32,159 nucleotides of DNA. Source: Peptococcaceae bacterium. GTDB taxonomy: Bacteria > Bacillota > Desulfitobacteriia > Desulfitobacteriales > Desulfitobacteriaceae. The notes beneath the pieces were generated by a model. The model made no database searches, was not told where the DNA came from, and saw nothing but the letters and a program-made list of their open reading frames with translations. Shown here piece after piece: positions 1 to 7,167 of the stretch (the stretch's first letter is position 1; every line of letters starts with the position of its first letter). The stretch is taken from assembly GCA_031289735.1 (NCBI GenBank), contig JAITOV010000046.1, positions 1 to 32,159 on the forward strand, given 5' to 3'. The translations under genes and the position numbers were made by a program.

Positions 1-13
1 TATTCCTCACAAA

Positions 14-373
14 CTATTGTTCAACGACAGAAAACGAAGACAACTGCGTCTTCGTTTTCTGTCGTTGAAGTGGCAAACTCGGGCTATAGCATATCCCGAA
101 AGATAATTCAAGATTTTTGACAATTATTTTGCTTTTGCTGTAGATTGCAAGTTTAGGCGTTTTCCTCCGCGTGCCTCTGTCCGGCGTCGGCGCAGTATAC
201 GGCTCTGTCCCGCGCCGGATTTCCCGTTCGATCGTCCGCCTGTCCCTCCCTAGCTGACCAGCTATTTCCCAGACGTTGTGTTTGGCCCTGCTCAGCGCTT
301 CAATTTTGTAGCGCTCCTTTTCAGAAAGCTGTTTCCATTGCCCTCTGCTTGTGCTATGCTTGGCTTGTCTCAT
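14..373 (-). pseudogene. Truncated IS30-family transposase (N-terminal HTH only)
   Basis: The first ~47 residues resemble the N-terminal helix-turn-helix of IS30-family transposases: a segment like LSEKERYKIEAL, then WEIAGQLGRDRRTIEREIRR. The ATG at 373 has a strong purine-rich ribosome binding site (GGAGGAGACGAGG) directly upstream. After about residue 47 the resemblance stops, and the DDE catalytic domain expected in a ~300-350 aa IS30 transposase is absent. The tail is unrelated sequence running into the perfect hairpin at 20-69. It is therefore a 5' fragment of a transposase left by deletion and cannot transpose by itself. The family call rests on motif recognition, not on a search. Confidence 0.7.
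20..69. repeat. Perfect 22-bp inverted repeat (hairpin)
   Basis: Positions 20-41 and 48-69 are exact reverse complements, separated by a 6-base loop (AACTGC). There is no T-run after the stem on either strand, so it is not a standard intrinsic terminator. It overlaps the aberrant 3' end of the IS30-type fragment. It may be a small palindromic repeat element, a deletion scar or a structured RNA. Only the symmetry is certain. Confidence 0.9.
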
Positions 374-524
374 CCTCGTCTCCTCCAGTCACTTTGGTCT
401 CTCAACTTAAGTATAACTGGTTTTGGCCTGGATGGGGCCTTTTTTATGTTCTTAGGCATTTCATTTTACAACTTGCCGATGATTTTTCAAACTTACCCGC
501 CGCGCCGGAGCTTGAAATTTTTGG

Positions 525-553
525 TTGACCCTCTCGAATTTTCGTGCTAGACT
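525..553 (+). promoter_or_regulatory. Predicted sigma70-type promoter
   Basis: A TTGACC -35 (525-530) and a TAGACT -10 (548-553) are separated by exactly 17 bases. The -10 is preceded by TGC, giving an extended -10. It would start transcription near 560, about 250 nt upstream of the gene at 807, and would cover the small ORF at 593. Confidence 0.5.
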
Positions 554-592
554 ATCTAATTGTAAGCAAGGCTTGAACTGGAGGACGCTGCC

Positions 593-730
593 GTGGGCTT
601 GCGCCGCCGTTGTCGGCGTATGCGTCTAGCGGAAATACGCTGCATGACCGCGCCGCCTTTCCTGCTGAAATCTGGCGTGATTCATGTTACATTACTTATG
701 TGCCCTACATCTGTATCGTTATTTTCTTAA
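593..730 (+). CDS. Possible small Arg-rich ORF (45 codons)
   Basis: A GTG at 593 follows a GGAGG (580-584) with 8 bases between them, downstream of the predicted promoter at 525-553. The reading frame runs 45 codons to a TAA at 728-730. The N-terminus is strongly basic (GLRRRCRRMR) and the C-terminal half is hydrophobic. I recognise no family. It could be a leader peptide for the gene at 807 or a chance ORF. The spacing of promoter, ribosome binding site and start is its only support. Confidence 0.25.
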   Translation: MGLRRRCRRMRLAEIRCMTAPPFLLKSGVIHVTLLMCPTSVSLFS

Positions 731-806
731 AAAGAGTACGATCGGGCGGGCAAAGCGCAGATTGTTTAACGTTGGGAAAACTCTTGTACGGGAGGTTACT
801 ATATTT

Positions 807-1283
807 ATGAAGAATATAAAATGTCATATTTGTAACTATGAAAATGAATCAGCAGACGGGCAAGCCACTTTGTGCGTTGCTTGCGGCGCAGAGTTAGCCG
901 ATCCCAAATCTGAAACAAAACTCATGGAGGCCATAACTTCCGCTACATGCGCAACCTCTGACCAATTGAGAGATGTACGCAAAGAGTGTTCTATCTATCT
1001 CACGGACAGGCGTCTTATTGTGATTCCGGCTGATGTTCAATTTACCGGTTTAAATTTAACGGGAATATTGGCGGCGAAAGCAGCTCAGGCGCTTCATAAT
1101 AAAATGACATCCAATTTCGGCGTTATCTCAATTCCGGTTAAAAATATTAAAACTGTCAGGGATGGTAAGTTTGGACTGCTTGTTAAGGCTATAATTGTCG
1201 AAACGACTGGCGGAGAAATGGTCAAAATAACCGTTCCAAAACGAGATGAATGGAAATCGGCTCTTGCCAATGCTGCAAAGTAA
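807..1283 (+). CDS. Zinc-ribbon plus PH-like domain protein
   Basis: 158 aa, function unknown. The start is the ATG at 807, which has a GGAGGT at 791-796; an in-frame ATG at 684 has no such site and would add an unlikely 41-residue basic extension. Residues 5-25 form a short zinc ribbon with two Cys pairs (CHIC and CVAC). The remainder reads like a small bacterial PH/GRAM-type beta domain: a segment around YLTDRRLIVIP, an Ala/Gly-rich helix, then beta strands ending in a helix (DEWKSALANAA). No signal peptide or membrane segment is visible, so it is probably cytoplasmic. Such proteins are usually annotated as zinc-ribbon or PH-domain proteins of unknown role. It is the only apparently intact gene inside the IS-rich left end and lies opposite to the general gene orientation. 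The domain call is by eye. Confidence 0.65.
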   Translation: MKNIKCHICNYENESADGQATLCVACGAELADPKSETKLMEAITSATCATSDQLRDVRKECSIYLTDRRLIVIPADVQFTGLNLTGILAAKAAQALHNKMTSNFGVISIPVKNIKTVRDGKFGLLVKAIIVETTGGEMVKITVPKRDEWKSALANAAK

Positions 1284-1390
1284 TTTGTAATAAATTTAAT
1301 TAAGTAATTTGATATAGCCAAGAATTAACGCTGGGATTCGGAAAAAGAATTTCCTTTGCCGCTGGAACAAAACCAGCAAAAAATATTAAA

Positions 1391-1425
1391 AAAACGGATA
1401 CCTCAATTTTCCGGGTATCCGTTTT
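1391..1425. terminator. Bidirectional intrinsic terminator
   Basis: Arms 1391-1402 and 1414-1425 are 12-bp reverse complements around an 11-base loop. On the minus strand the stem is followed by seven T's and then AATATTT, a classic terminator. On the plus strand the tail is weaker (TTTTCTCGT). It could end both the gene at 807-1283 and a former minus-strand gene whose tail survives at 1430-1554. Confidence 0.75.
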
Positions 1426-1429
1426 CTCG

Positions 1430-1554
1430 TCATTGGTTCGACGCCAAAGGCAAAGCGGTTTTTTCTTTTCCGGCAATCTTCGGCTCTTGTTTCGGCAAAT
1501 GGCTAACAGGAACGAACACGCCTTTGGAAATATCCTCGGCGCGGGAGAGCGCGG
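1430..1554 (-). pseudogene. Possible 3' tail of a gene interrupted at the IS256 border
   Basis: A minus-strand frame enters from the IS256 left end and stays open for about 41 codons until a TGA at 1430-1432. A strong minus-strand terminator follows five bases later. The C-terminal peptide (ending ALPLASNQ) matches no family I can name. Its position suggests a gene cut off by IS insertion or deletion. It may once have been the last gene of the efflux operon now ending at 3263, but that is speculative. Chance cannot be excluded for so short a frame. Confidence 0.35.
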
Positions 1555-2727
1555 GAGTGTATCACAAACTGTGTAAATGAGTTTTACAGCTACCTCAAGC
1601 CAGTGTTTTTACGGGCGGCAGCCTGTCATCGAAGAAAATAAGCATCTGCCCCATTATAACGCCCCAATCGCGGACCGGCAACGTCCATTTTTTCGTGATC
1701 TCCCGGACCGCGAGGAAAACGGACTTCCGGACCGCGTCGCCGGTGGGAAAGACGGTCTTGTTCGCCGTGTACTTCCGCAGCATCCTGTGGAAGCCCTCGA
1801 CGGCATTTGTGGTGTAGATGAGCGTCCTGACCTCCTGCGGGTATTTGAAATATGTGGAAAGCTCTGTCCAGTTCGCGGTCCACGACCTGCCGATCTGCGG
1901 GTATTTTTTGTCCCACGCCCCTTTGAATTCCTCCAGGGCGCGCAAGGCGGCGTCTTCCGTCACCGCCCCGTAGACGAGCTTTAGGCCGGTCGTCACGGGC
2001 TTTAGGTCTTTGTACGAAACGAATGCGGTGCTGTTACGGATCTGGTGTATCACGCAGAGCTGCTGTTCGGTTTTCGGGAAGACCGCGTTGATCGCCTCCG
2101 AGGTGCCTGTCAGGTTGTCGTGGCAGGCGATCAGGACGTCCCGGCTTTTCAGGTCGTTGCAGATGCCGGCGTAGAAGCTCGCGCTCTCGTTTTCGCTCAT
2201 CCAGATGCCGAGGCTGTCCTTGCGCCCGTCCATTCCCACGCCTAGCACGGAGTACACGCATTTGTTCACGACTTTCGCGTCTTTGCGGACCTTGAACATC
2301 ACCCCGTCGCAGAAGACGACCGCGTAGATGTCGTCCAGCGGGCGGTTCTGCCACTCCGCCACGGCCGGCCTGATCTTCTCCGTCACCCGCGAGACCAGGC
2401 TCGGCGAAGTTTCCACGCCATATATTTCGCGGAGGTGCTCTTCTATAGTCCCGGTTCGATATGCCTTGGGCGTACATCGCTACGATCCGCTGTTCCAGGT
2501 CGTCTGTCCGGGTCTGGCGTTTCGCGACGATCTGCGGTTCGAACCCGCCGTTCCGGTCGCGGGGTACGTAAATCTCCGCCGCGCCCCATTCGCTCTGGAG
2601 TGTCTTGTTCCCGTAACCGTTCCTGCTGTTGCCGCTGTTGTCCCCGGTTGGGCTGTTCTTCTCGTATCCGAGGTGTTCGTCCATTTTTTTACTTTTTCGT
2701 GCCATTTACACAGTTATTGAGACAGTC
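1555..2727 (-). mobile_element. IS256-family insertion sequence, defective
   Basis: The 1173-bp element is bounded by 25-bp imperfect terminal inverted repeats at 1555-1579 and 2703-2727 (21 of 25 positions match; inner block AACTGTGTAAATG is identical). It carries one transposase gene in two frames. The bases just outside (GAGCGCGG on the left, TCCCTCGT on the right) do not match, so the 8-9 bp target duplication usual for this family is missing. That suggests a deletion or recombination after insertion. The right end directly abuts an IS3-family remnant. Confidence 0.85.
1595..2705 (-). pseudogene. IS256-family transposase, frameshifted and N-terminally deleted
   Basis: The two halves together form an IS256 (mutator-type) DDE transposase. 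The N-terminal frame (2705 down to about 2448) has the family segments DEHLGYEK, GNSRNGYGNKT and VPRDRNGGFEPQ. The C-terminal frame (about 2446 to 1595) has FCDGVMFKVR, a HDNLTG segment, CVIHQIRN and TTNAVEGFHRMLRKY, and ends normally. The frames are joined if one extra base at about 2447 is removed, since GAC-T-ATA-GAA then reads as the expected RDIEEHLRE. The start MARKSK joins directly to the DEHLGYEK region, so some 50-65 residues seem to be missing compared with ~400-aa family members. The ATG lies inside the terminal repeat. It is almost certainly inactive. Confidence 0.85.
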
Positions 2728-3243
2728 TCCCTCGTTCATTTTTATATCCGGGGTCTTCATTTTATACAGCTTCTCTTTTTTAAAGGTCGCGAACCAACTT
2801 TCCATCCGGGCGTCGTCATAGCAGCGCTCGGTCCTGCTCATGCTCTGGATCGCGCTGTGCTGTCGTCCATATGGAACCCGACGATCTTCCCGTCCAGGCA
2901 GGGCACTTCCGTGATGTCGGTGAGCCAGTTGGCGTTCGGACTGCCGACGGAGAAGTCCTGCGCGATCAGGTTCCCGGCTTTTTGCGCCGCGGTGTCAGCT
3001 TTCGTAATGCCGTTCGGGCGCCGTCTGCGCCTGATCATGAGGTTGTTTTCCTTGCCTACTTCTTCCGGTCTTTTTTCAGCGACGATCTCGCTGGCCCTGG
3101 CCTACCTTTTCTTTTCCTCGGCTGACCCTGTGTAAAGGGTGTCTGTCGGGATGTCAAGCCTTTCGGCTGTCGCCTGCGTCCCGATCTCCTTTATCAGCTG
3201 GAGCGACTCTACTTTTATTGTATCTCTCCAAGGCAGTTTTTTC
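2728..3243 (-). pseudogene. IS3-family (IS150-like) element remnant
   Basis: Scattered minus-strand pieces of an IS3-type orfA/orfB pair survive. An orfA helix-turn-helix lies at about 3130-3237 (SLQLIKEIGTQATAERLDIP). An orfB piece at 2838-3066 holds KENNLMIRRRRRPNGITKAD and WLTDITEVPCLDGK. In a third frame, at 2728-2835, the C-terminal piece has CYDDARMESWFATFKKEKLY with the family's catalytic Glu. Large internal deletions have removed the region carrying the second catalytic Asp and much of orfA and orfB. The 3' end is cut by the IS256 right end at 2727. At the 5' end, AAAAAACTGCCTTGG follows a TAG, so the start appears lost at the junction with the efflux operon. Confidence 0.8.
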
Positions 3244-3262
3244 TAGAATCGTTGCCGCCGCC

Positions 3263-4396
3263 CTACCCCCGGACACGCCGCCTCCATTGATACGCTACCA
3301 GCGCCACGATGCCCCAAGCGCAGGCGAAGATGCAAGCGCCGGCTAGATAACTCTGAATCTCCGCGTATCCTACCCCTTTGACACAGAGATCTTTGAGCGG
3401 ATTGATGAAGTAATACAGGGGCCAGATCACCCGGATCAGGCCGGCAAACCAGGAAGCCATCATGAACTTCGGCCAAATATATCCCGAGAGCAGGATGGTC
3501 GGTATGGAGAGCATCACGATAAACTGGCCGCAGTGTGAGACATCTTTGAAGAATACCGTCATCAAGACAGCGATGATCGTTAAGTTGATCAGGAACAAGA
3601 TCTGTAACAGCGCGACTAAAAACACACTGCCGTGTACCGGATAATGGAAAACGAAATGCGCAACCGCTAGACTGCCCAAGGCGCCGAGCAAAGAAAAACC
3701 TATCCTGCTGAGGATCCAACGCGCGCATTTACGCAGGTTCATCATTCCCTGGGTACGCAGTTTTTCTTCCACCAGCGCCGGTGTCAGCATGCTCAGGTAG
3801 GTCTGCTGGATCATCACGGCCAGAATGATCGCATACATATAGGTAAAATACGCCAAATGAGGATCATAGAGCATTCTTTCGGCAAAGGTCAGCGTCGTAA
3901 CTGTTTGCTCAGCCACATACGGGACGATCTTCCCCGCTTCCAATGTATGGACCGACAGGCTGGCATTTAAGGTGTTCAGCACCGTATTGGCATAGGCCAG
4001 CAAATGATTGCCGATAACGATATTGCTGAAGTCGATCACGACCATGAGCCGCGGCGACTGAGCGCTGCGCAAGTCTTGGCTGAATCCCGGAGGGAATACC
4101 ACGCCGCCATTGATCTCCCCGCGCAACAACAGGTGTTCCATCTGCTCTATGCTGTCTACGTTGCCAATAATCCGGATGCCTTCGCTGTCCGCTAATTGTT
4201 CGGCCACCACGCGCGCGTCCGCTGTGCCATCCTGATCCAGGACAGCGATCGGAATAGCTTGAATATAGACCTTGCTGAATACCGCGCCGAAAAGGAAAGT
4301 GAAAAAAATCGGCAACGCCACGATGACGAGCAGCGGTTTATATTTTAGCAGAAAAGAAAGGGCCTTGCGGATACACCTCTGAGCCATGTCCTTCAT
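3263..4396 (-). CDS. ABC-2 type efflux permease (second of pair)
   Basis: 377 aa, a YhhJ/YbhR-like ABC-2 permease. The layout is typical: one N-terminal membrane helix (about residues 18-41), a large extracytoplasmic domain containing PIAVLDQDGTADAR, then a C-terminal block of about five membrane helices (roughly 185-370) with the conserved LSGYIWP segment. The start overlaps the stop of the upstream permease by 4 bases, so translation is probably coupled. It is the last intact gene of a three-gene operon with the adaptor at 5486-6538. The substrate cannot be read from the sequence; relatives export drugs, organic anions or lipophilic compounds. The gene ends only about 20 bases from the IS3 remnant, so any downstream operon gene has been lost. 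Confidence 0.85.
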   Translation of the reverse strand: MKDMAQRCIRKALSFLLKYKPLLVIVALPIFFTFLFGAVFSKVYIQAIPIAVLDQDGTADARVVAEQLADSEGIRIIGNVDSIEQMEHLLLRGEINGGVVFPPGFSQDLRSAQSPRLMVVIDFSNIVIGNHLLAYANTVLNTLNASLSVHTLEAGKIVPYVAEQTVTTLTFAERMLYDPHLAYFTYMYAIILAVMIQQTYLSMLTPALVEEKLRTQGMMNLRKCARWILSRIGFSLLGALGSLAVAHFVFHYPVHGSVFLVALLQILFLINLTIIAVLMTVFFKDVSHCGQFIVMLSIPTILLSGYIWPKFMMASWFAGLIRVIWPLYYFINPLKDLCVKGVGYAEIQSYLAGACIFACAWGIVALVAYQWRRRVRG

Positions 4397-5535
4397 GTCG
4401 CTTCACCCGTTTCACCTTCCGGTGTTCGCCTTTTCCACCAGATCACCATACCCAAGAGTAGGAATTCCACCCCGATGATCGCTGATAATGCCCCCATCGC
4501 CGGCCATACATAGGCAAAACCCAGCCCTTTAAGACATAAGCCGCGCAAAGCTTCTCCATAATACGTATAAGGCAGCAGCCGTCCCAACCACTGAAAGAAC
4601 AACGGCATAGCAAACAACGGATACGTATACCCGCTCAGTATGCTGGTCGGCAAGACAAAGCAAGCCACGAATTGCGAAGCGAAGGTGCGGTCTGTCACGA
4701 CCTGCCCCAACAATACGCCGAAGGTGATCAGGCATACGGCAAACAGGTAGGTCAAGATGATCCCAGCCGCTACGCTACCCTGATAAGGCAGGTCGAACCA
4801 GAGATACTGCGTCAGCAGGCTGGCGGTCATGGCCAGCAAGCCCCACAGCCCTAAACGCAAGCACTTCCCCAGTAAAGACCCATACGACTGTTTCCCCCGC
4901 ACCGAGCGCTCCACGCCAAGGACGGCGAACCCCACCTGCAACAGGGCGATGACCATGCCTAGCAGCAGATAGTTGCTAAAATTTTTGGCTGGATTATACA
5001 ATTCCCGATAGGTAACGTCGATGGGCAGGGCGTTCTTCAACGCCTGCTGCGGTACGACACTGAGTTTTCCTTCGTAAAAATCCCGGAGGTATGCGCCCCG
5101 CAGGGTCAGCAGGATTTCGCTCATGGCAGACTTAGCCGCGCTGACCACCATTAGGGAAGAAGCGTCATACGCCACCAGGATACGCGGCGCATCTCCTTGA
5201 ACCATTTGCGCCGCCAAGCCGGACGGGATCACTAAGCCGACACAGACTTTGCCCTGATCCAACCAGGTCTCCAATTCAGCGGCTGAAGAGGCATAGTTAT
5301 AGAAGGTTAAGGTTTGATTTTCGCGCATATAGGTAATGATCGTCCGGCTCAGTTCCGATTCGTCCTGATCTAAGATGGCCAACGGAATGTTTTCCATGCG
5401 GTTGGCCCGCATCTCATACCCGACGCCGATGTTCAGGATCAGGATGAGCGCCACAAACATCCCGGCAAAGACCCAGGTACCGCGATCACTGCGCATGGTC
5501 CGCGCCTGTTCCTTCCGCCAGGTTCGGAAACTCAA
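4393..5535 (-). CDS. ABC-2 type efflux permease (first of pair)
   Basis: 380 aa, a paralogue of the permease at 3263-4396 with the same architecture: an N-terminal helix at about 24-42, an extracytoplasmic domain with PLAILDQDESELSR, and C-terminal membrane helices including LSGYTYPLFAMP. The 380-aa version starts at a TTG at 5535 and overlaps the adaptor gene by 50 bases. An internal ATG at 5496 has a possible GGAAGG upstream, would shorten the protein by 13 residues and leaves only an 11-base overlap. Both starts are plausible. The two permeases probably form a heterodimeric transmembrane unit fed by the adaptor. No nucleotide-binding subunit is encoded beside them. Confidence 0.85.
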   Translation of the reverse strand: MSFRTWRKEQARTMRSDRGTWVFAGMFVALILILNIGVGYEMRANRMENIPLAILDQDESELSRTIITYMRENQTLTFYNYASSAAELETWLDQGKVCVGLVIPSGLAAQMVQGDAPRILVAYDASSLMVVSAAKSAMSEILLTLRGAYLRDFYEGKLSVVPQQALKNALPIDVTYRELYNPAKNFSNYLLLGMVIALLQVGFAVLGVERSVRGKQSYGSLLGKCLRLGLWGLLAMTASLLTQYLWFDLPYQGSVAAGIILTYLFAVCLITFGVLLGQVVTDRTFASQFVACFVLPTSILSGYTYPLFAMPLFFQWLGRLLPYTYYGEALRGLCLKGLGFAYVWPAMGALSAIIGVEFLLLGMVIWWKRRTPEGETGEAT

Positions 5536-6538
5536 CGGTAGCGGTCATACCGGGATAGACTGCATGAGACAAATTGTCGATAACGACTTTGACGCCGAAG
5601 GAGTTGATATCTAGTTCTCCGTTGTTGCTGGTCGAACGTTTGGTAGCAAAATCCGCTTTCTGATTGATTCTGACCACACTCCCGGTGAAGGTTTCATTCT
5701 GATACGCCAGGAGTTTGACGTGTACGGTCTGATTCAACGCGACCCGCGACAAATCCGTCTCCCGCACGTTGAGCTCCACCCAGGGTTTTTCCAGATTAGA
5801 AATCGTGGCTAACGGCATACCGGTCGAGATCAGTTCACCGGCTTTGACATTGACGATCGTCACACGTCCGGAGACCGGCGCTTTGATCGCCGCGTCGTCC
5901 ACATAGGAATTCACCTCTTCTATAGCGCCTTGCGCCTGCGCTACCTGCCCTTTAGCCGCTTCTACCGCGGCAGTAGCCTGGCTGACGGCTGCGGCGGCTG
6001 CGGAGATATCTTCGGCTCGCGCCCCTTCTCGCGCCGCTTCATAGGTTTGTTGCACGACCTTATATTGCGTCGAGGCTTGATCCATCTCAGAATCTGAGAC
6101 CGCACCGCTTTCATGTAGTTTCTGGATGCGCTCATACGTCTTGGCAGCCAGTTCATAAGCGGCTTGAGCCTGCGCCAGATCCTGACTGCGCGTACCGTTT
6201 AACGCTTTCGCATATTGCGCCTGAGCCGCCGCTAAGACGGCTTCCGCGGCGTTCTGCTGTCCAAGCGCCGCTTGCCTGGCCGCTTGGGTTTGCTGCTGGT
6301 TCGCCGTCAACGAACGGCTGTCGAGCCGGATGAGGATATCACCTTGCTTTACCTCCTGCCCTTCCTCGATCAGGACTTCCTCGATCACACCGGCTAGTTT
6401 GGAATTCAGATTCACCTCATCCGCCTTGATACTGCCTTGCGCGATGAATAGCGCATTTTGCGCGCTTCCTCCCGCACACGCACTGGTTAACAGGGTGATT
6501 ACGCTGAAAAGAACGATATATTTGAGCCACTGTCTCAT
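5486..6538 (-). CDS. HlyD-family membrane-fusion adaptor, probable lipoprotein
   Basis: 350 aa, the periplasmic adaptor of the efflux operon. The N-terminus is a lipoprotein-like signal peptide: basic MRQWLKY, a hydrophobic stretch, then LLTSAC with the candidate lipidated Cys at 21 (the -3 Thr is not ideal). Two half-lipoyl segments (about 43-73 and 216-250, the latter with APVSGRV) flank an Ala/Gln-rich helical hairpin at about 77-212, which should form the coiled coil reaching toward an outer-membrane channel. A beta-barrel domain follows. The adaptor design and lipid anchor imply a cell with an outer membrane, in keeping with Negativicutes. The gene has its own strong promoter (6631-6658) and a ~85-nt leader. 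Its 3' end overlaps the first permease. Confidence 0.88.
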   Translation of the reverse strand: MRQWLKYIVLFSVITLLTSACAGGSAQNALFIAQGSIKADEVNLNSKLAGVIEEVLIEEGQEVKQGDILIRLDSRSLTANQQQTQAARQAALGQQNAAEAVLAAAQAQYAKALNGTRSQDLAQAQAAYELAAKTYERIQKLHESGAVSDSEMDQASTQYKVVQQTYEAAREGARAEDISAAAAAVSQATAAVEAAKGQVAQAQGAIEEVNSYVDDAAIKAPVSGRVTIVNVKAGELISTGMPLATISNLEKPWVELNVRETDLSRVALNQTVHVKLLAYQNETFTGSVVRINQKADFATKRSTSNNGELDINSFGVKVVIDNLSHAVYPGMTATVEFPNLAEGTGADHAQ

Positions 6539-6887
6539 TTTTGCCGCCTGCCTTCTTTATCTTATTATGATCGTGCATACGTTCGGACATCCGGGTAGAA
6601 GTATTGACTGCGCTGATGCATTATGTATTTATTTTAACCTTCTGGGCACGCGTGTCAATCAGAAAAAAAGAACTACGGATCTTTGACAATTCATACAAAA
6701 CCATAGAGATGACTCACTTTTTTAAAATGTAAAAGGGCACAGGCGGCGAAGCGGCGCGCGGTCATGAGCAAGCGTTGTCACACCGGGACAACTCTGTACA
6801 TATTCTATACGGACAGGCAGTTATCACTAAGGCGCTGCATAGGATAAATAAGCAGCACTGTCAGATTAAGGAATAGGAGGTAAATCT
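6539..6887. other. Divergent intergenic region
   Basis: This 349-bp stretch separates the minus-strand efflux operon from the plus-strand DUF1659 gene. It holds the efflux promoter at 6631-6658 and, at its right end, the DUF1659 ribosome binding site (AGGAGGT just before 6888). A small inverted repeat TTGTC-N7-GACAA lies at 6775-6791. I see no regulator gene or RNA gene here. Confidence 0.6.
6631..6658 (-). promoter_or_regulatory. Predicted sigma70 promoter of the efflux operon
   Basis: Read on the minus strand, a perfect TTGACA -35 (6653-6658) and a TAAAAT -10 (6631-6636, 5 of 6) are 16 bases apart. Transcription should start near 6624, leaving about 85 nt before the adaptor ATG at 6538. 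Confidence 0.65.
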
Positions 6888-7112
6888 ATGGCAGTTGTCG
6901 CTACCCCTGCGGGTTCCACACTCGTGGTGGCTTATCAGGCCGGAATCAGCCCGGACGGCGCTCCGATCCGCAAGCAAAAGACGCTGAGTCATATCCGTTC
7001 CGACGCTTCAGAGCAAGCGGTTTACGCAGCGGCGCAAGCATTATTCTCGTTGACCCAGTATCCTGTAGAGACCATCAGTTTTCGGCAATTCTTCACGCTT
7101 AGCGACGTATAG
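6888..7112 (+). CDS. DUF1659 family small protein
   Basis: 74 aa with an excellent ribosome binding site (AGGAGGT) in front of the ATG. The sequence has the usual DUF1659 look: a hydrophobic beta N-terminus (STLVVAYQAG), a basic stretch with KQKTLSHI, a helix rich in Ala (AVYAAAQALFSL) and a C-terminal beta strand. Function is unknown. No signal or membrane segment is visible. It is paired with the DUF2922 gene 55 bases downstream, a combination seen repeatedly in Bacillota, so the two proteins may act together. The family call is from recall of the profile, not a search. Confidence 0.75.
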   Translation: MAVVATPAGSTLVVAYQAGISPDGAPIRKQKTLSHIRSDASEQAVYAAAQALFSLTQYPVETISFRQFFTLSDV

Positions 7113-7167
7113 GCCGACAGAGCCGCACAGCCCTGAGATCAAGCTCGCCATAGAAGGAGGTGAGACC

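Larger units (their letters stand above)
374..806. other. Intergenic region between IS30 fragment and zinc-ribbon gene
   Basis: This 433-bp stretch holds no recognised gene. It contains a good sigma70-type promoter (525-553) reading right, a possible 45-codon ORF at 593-730 and the ribosome binding site of the gene starting at 807. The part next to 373 is presumably the upstream end of the former IS30-type element, but I could not identify its terminal repeat. Confidence 0.6.

Noticed and set aside
426-452. Terminator-like GGCC/GGCC stem with a T6 run on the plus strand
   Set aside because: The stem is only four base pairs; too weak to support a terminator call.
2441-2450. Programmed frameshift in the IS256 transposase
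   Set aside because: There is no slippery run or downstream stimulator around GGACTATAGAA, and IS256-family transposases are normally a single frame; a plain 1-base insertion explains it better.
1547-2735. Target-site duplication flanking the IS256 element
   Set aside because: The 8-9 bases on the two sides (GAGCGCGG and TCCCTCGT) do not match in any sensible offset.
6775-6802. Promoter for the DUF1659/DUF2922 genes (TTGTCA-N16-TACATA)
   Set aside because: The -10 matches only three of six consensus bases; the genes must have a promoter in this region but I cannot place it with confidence.
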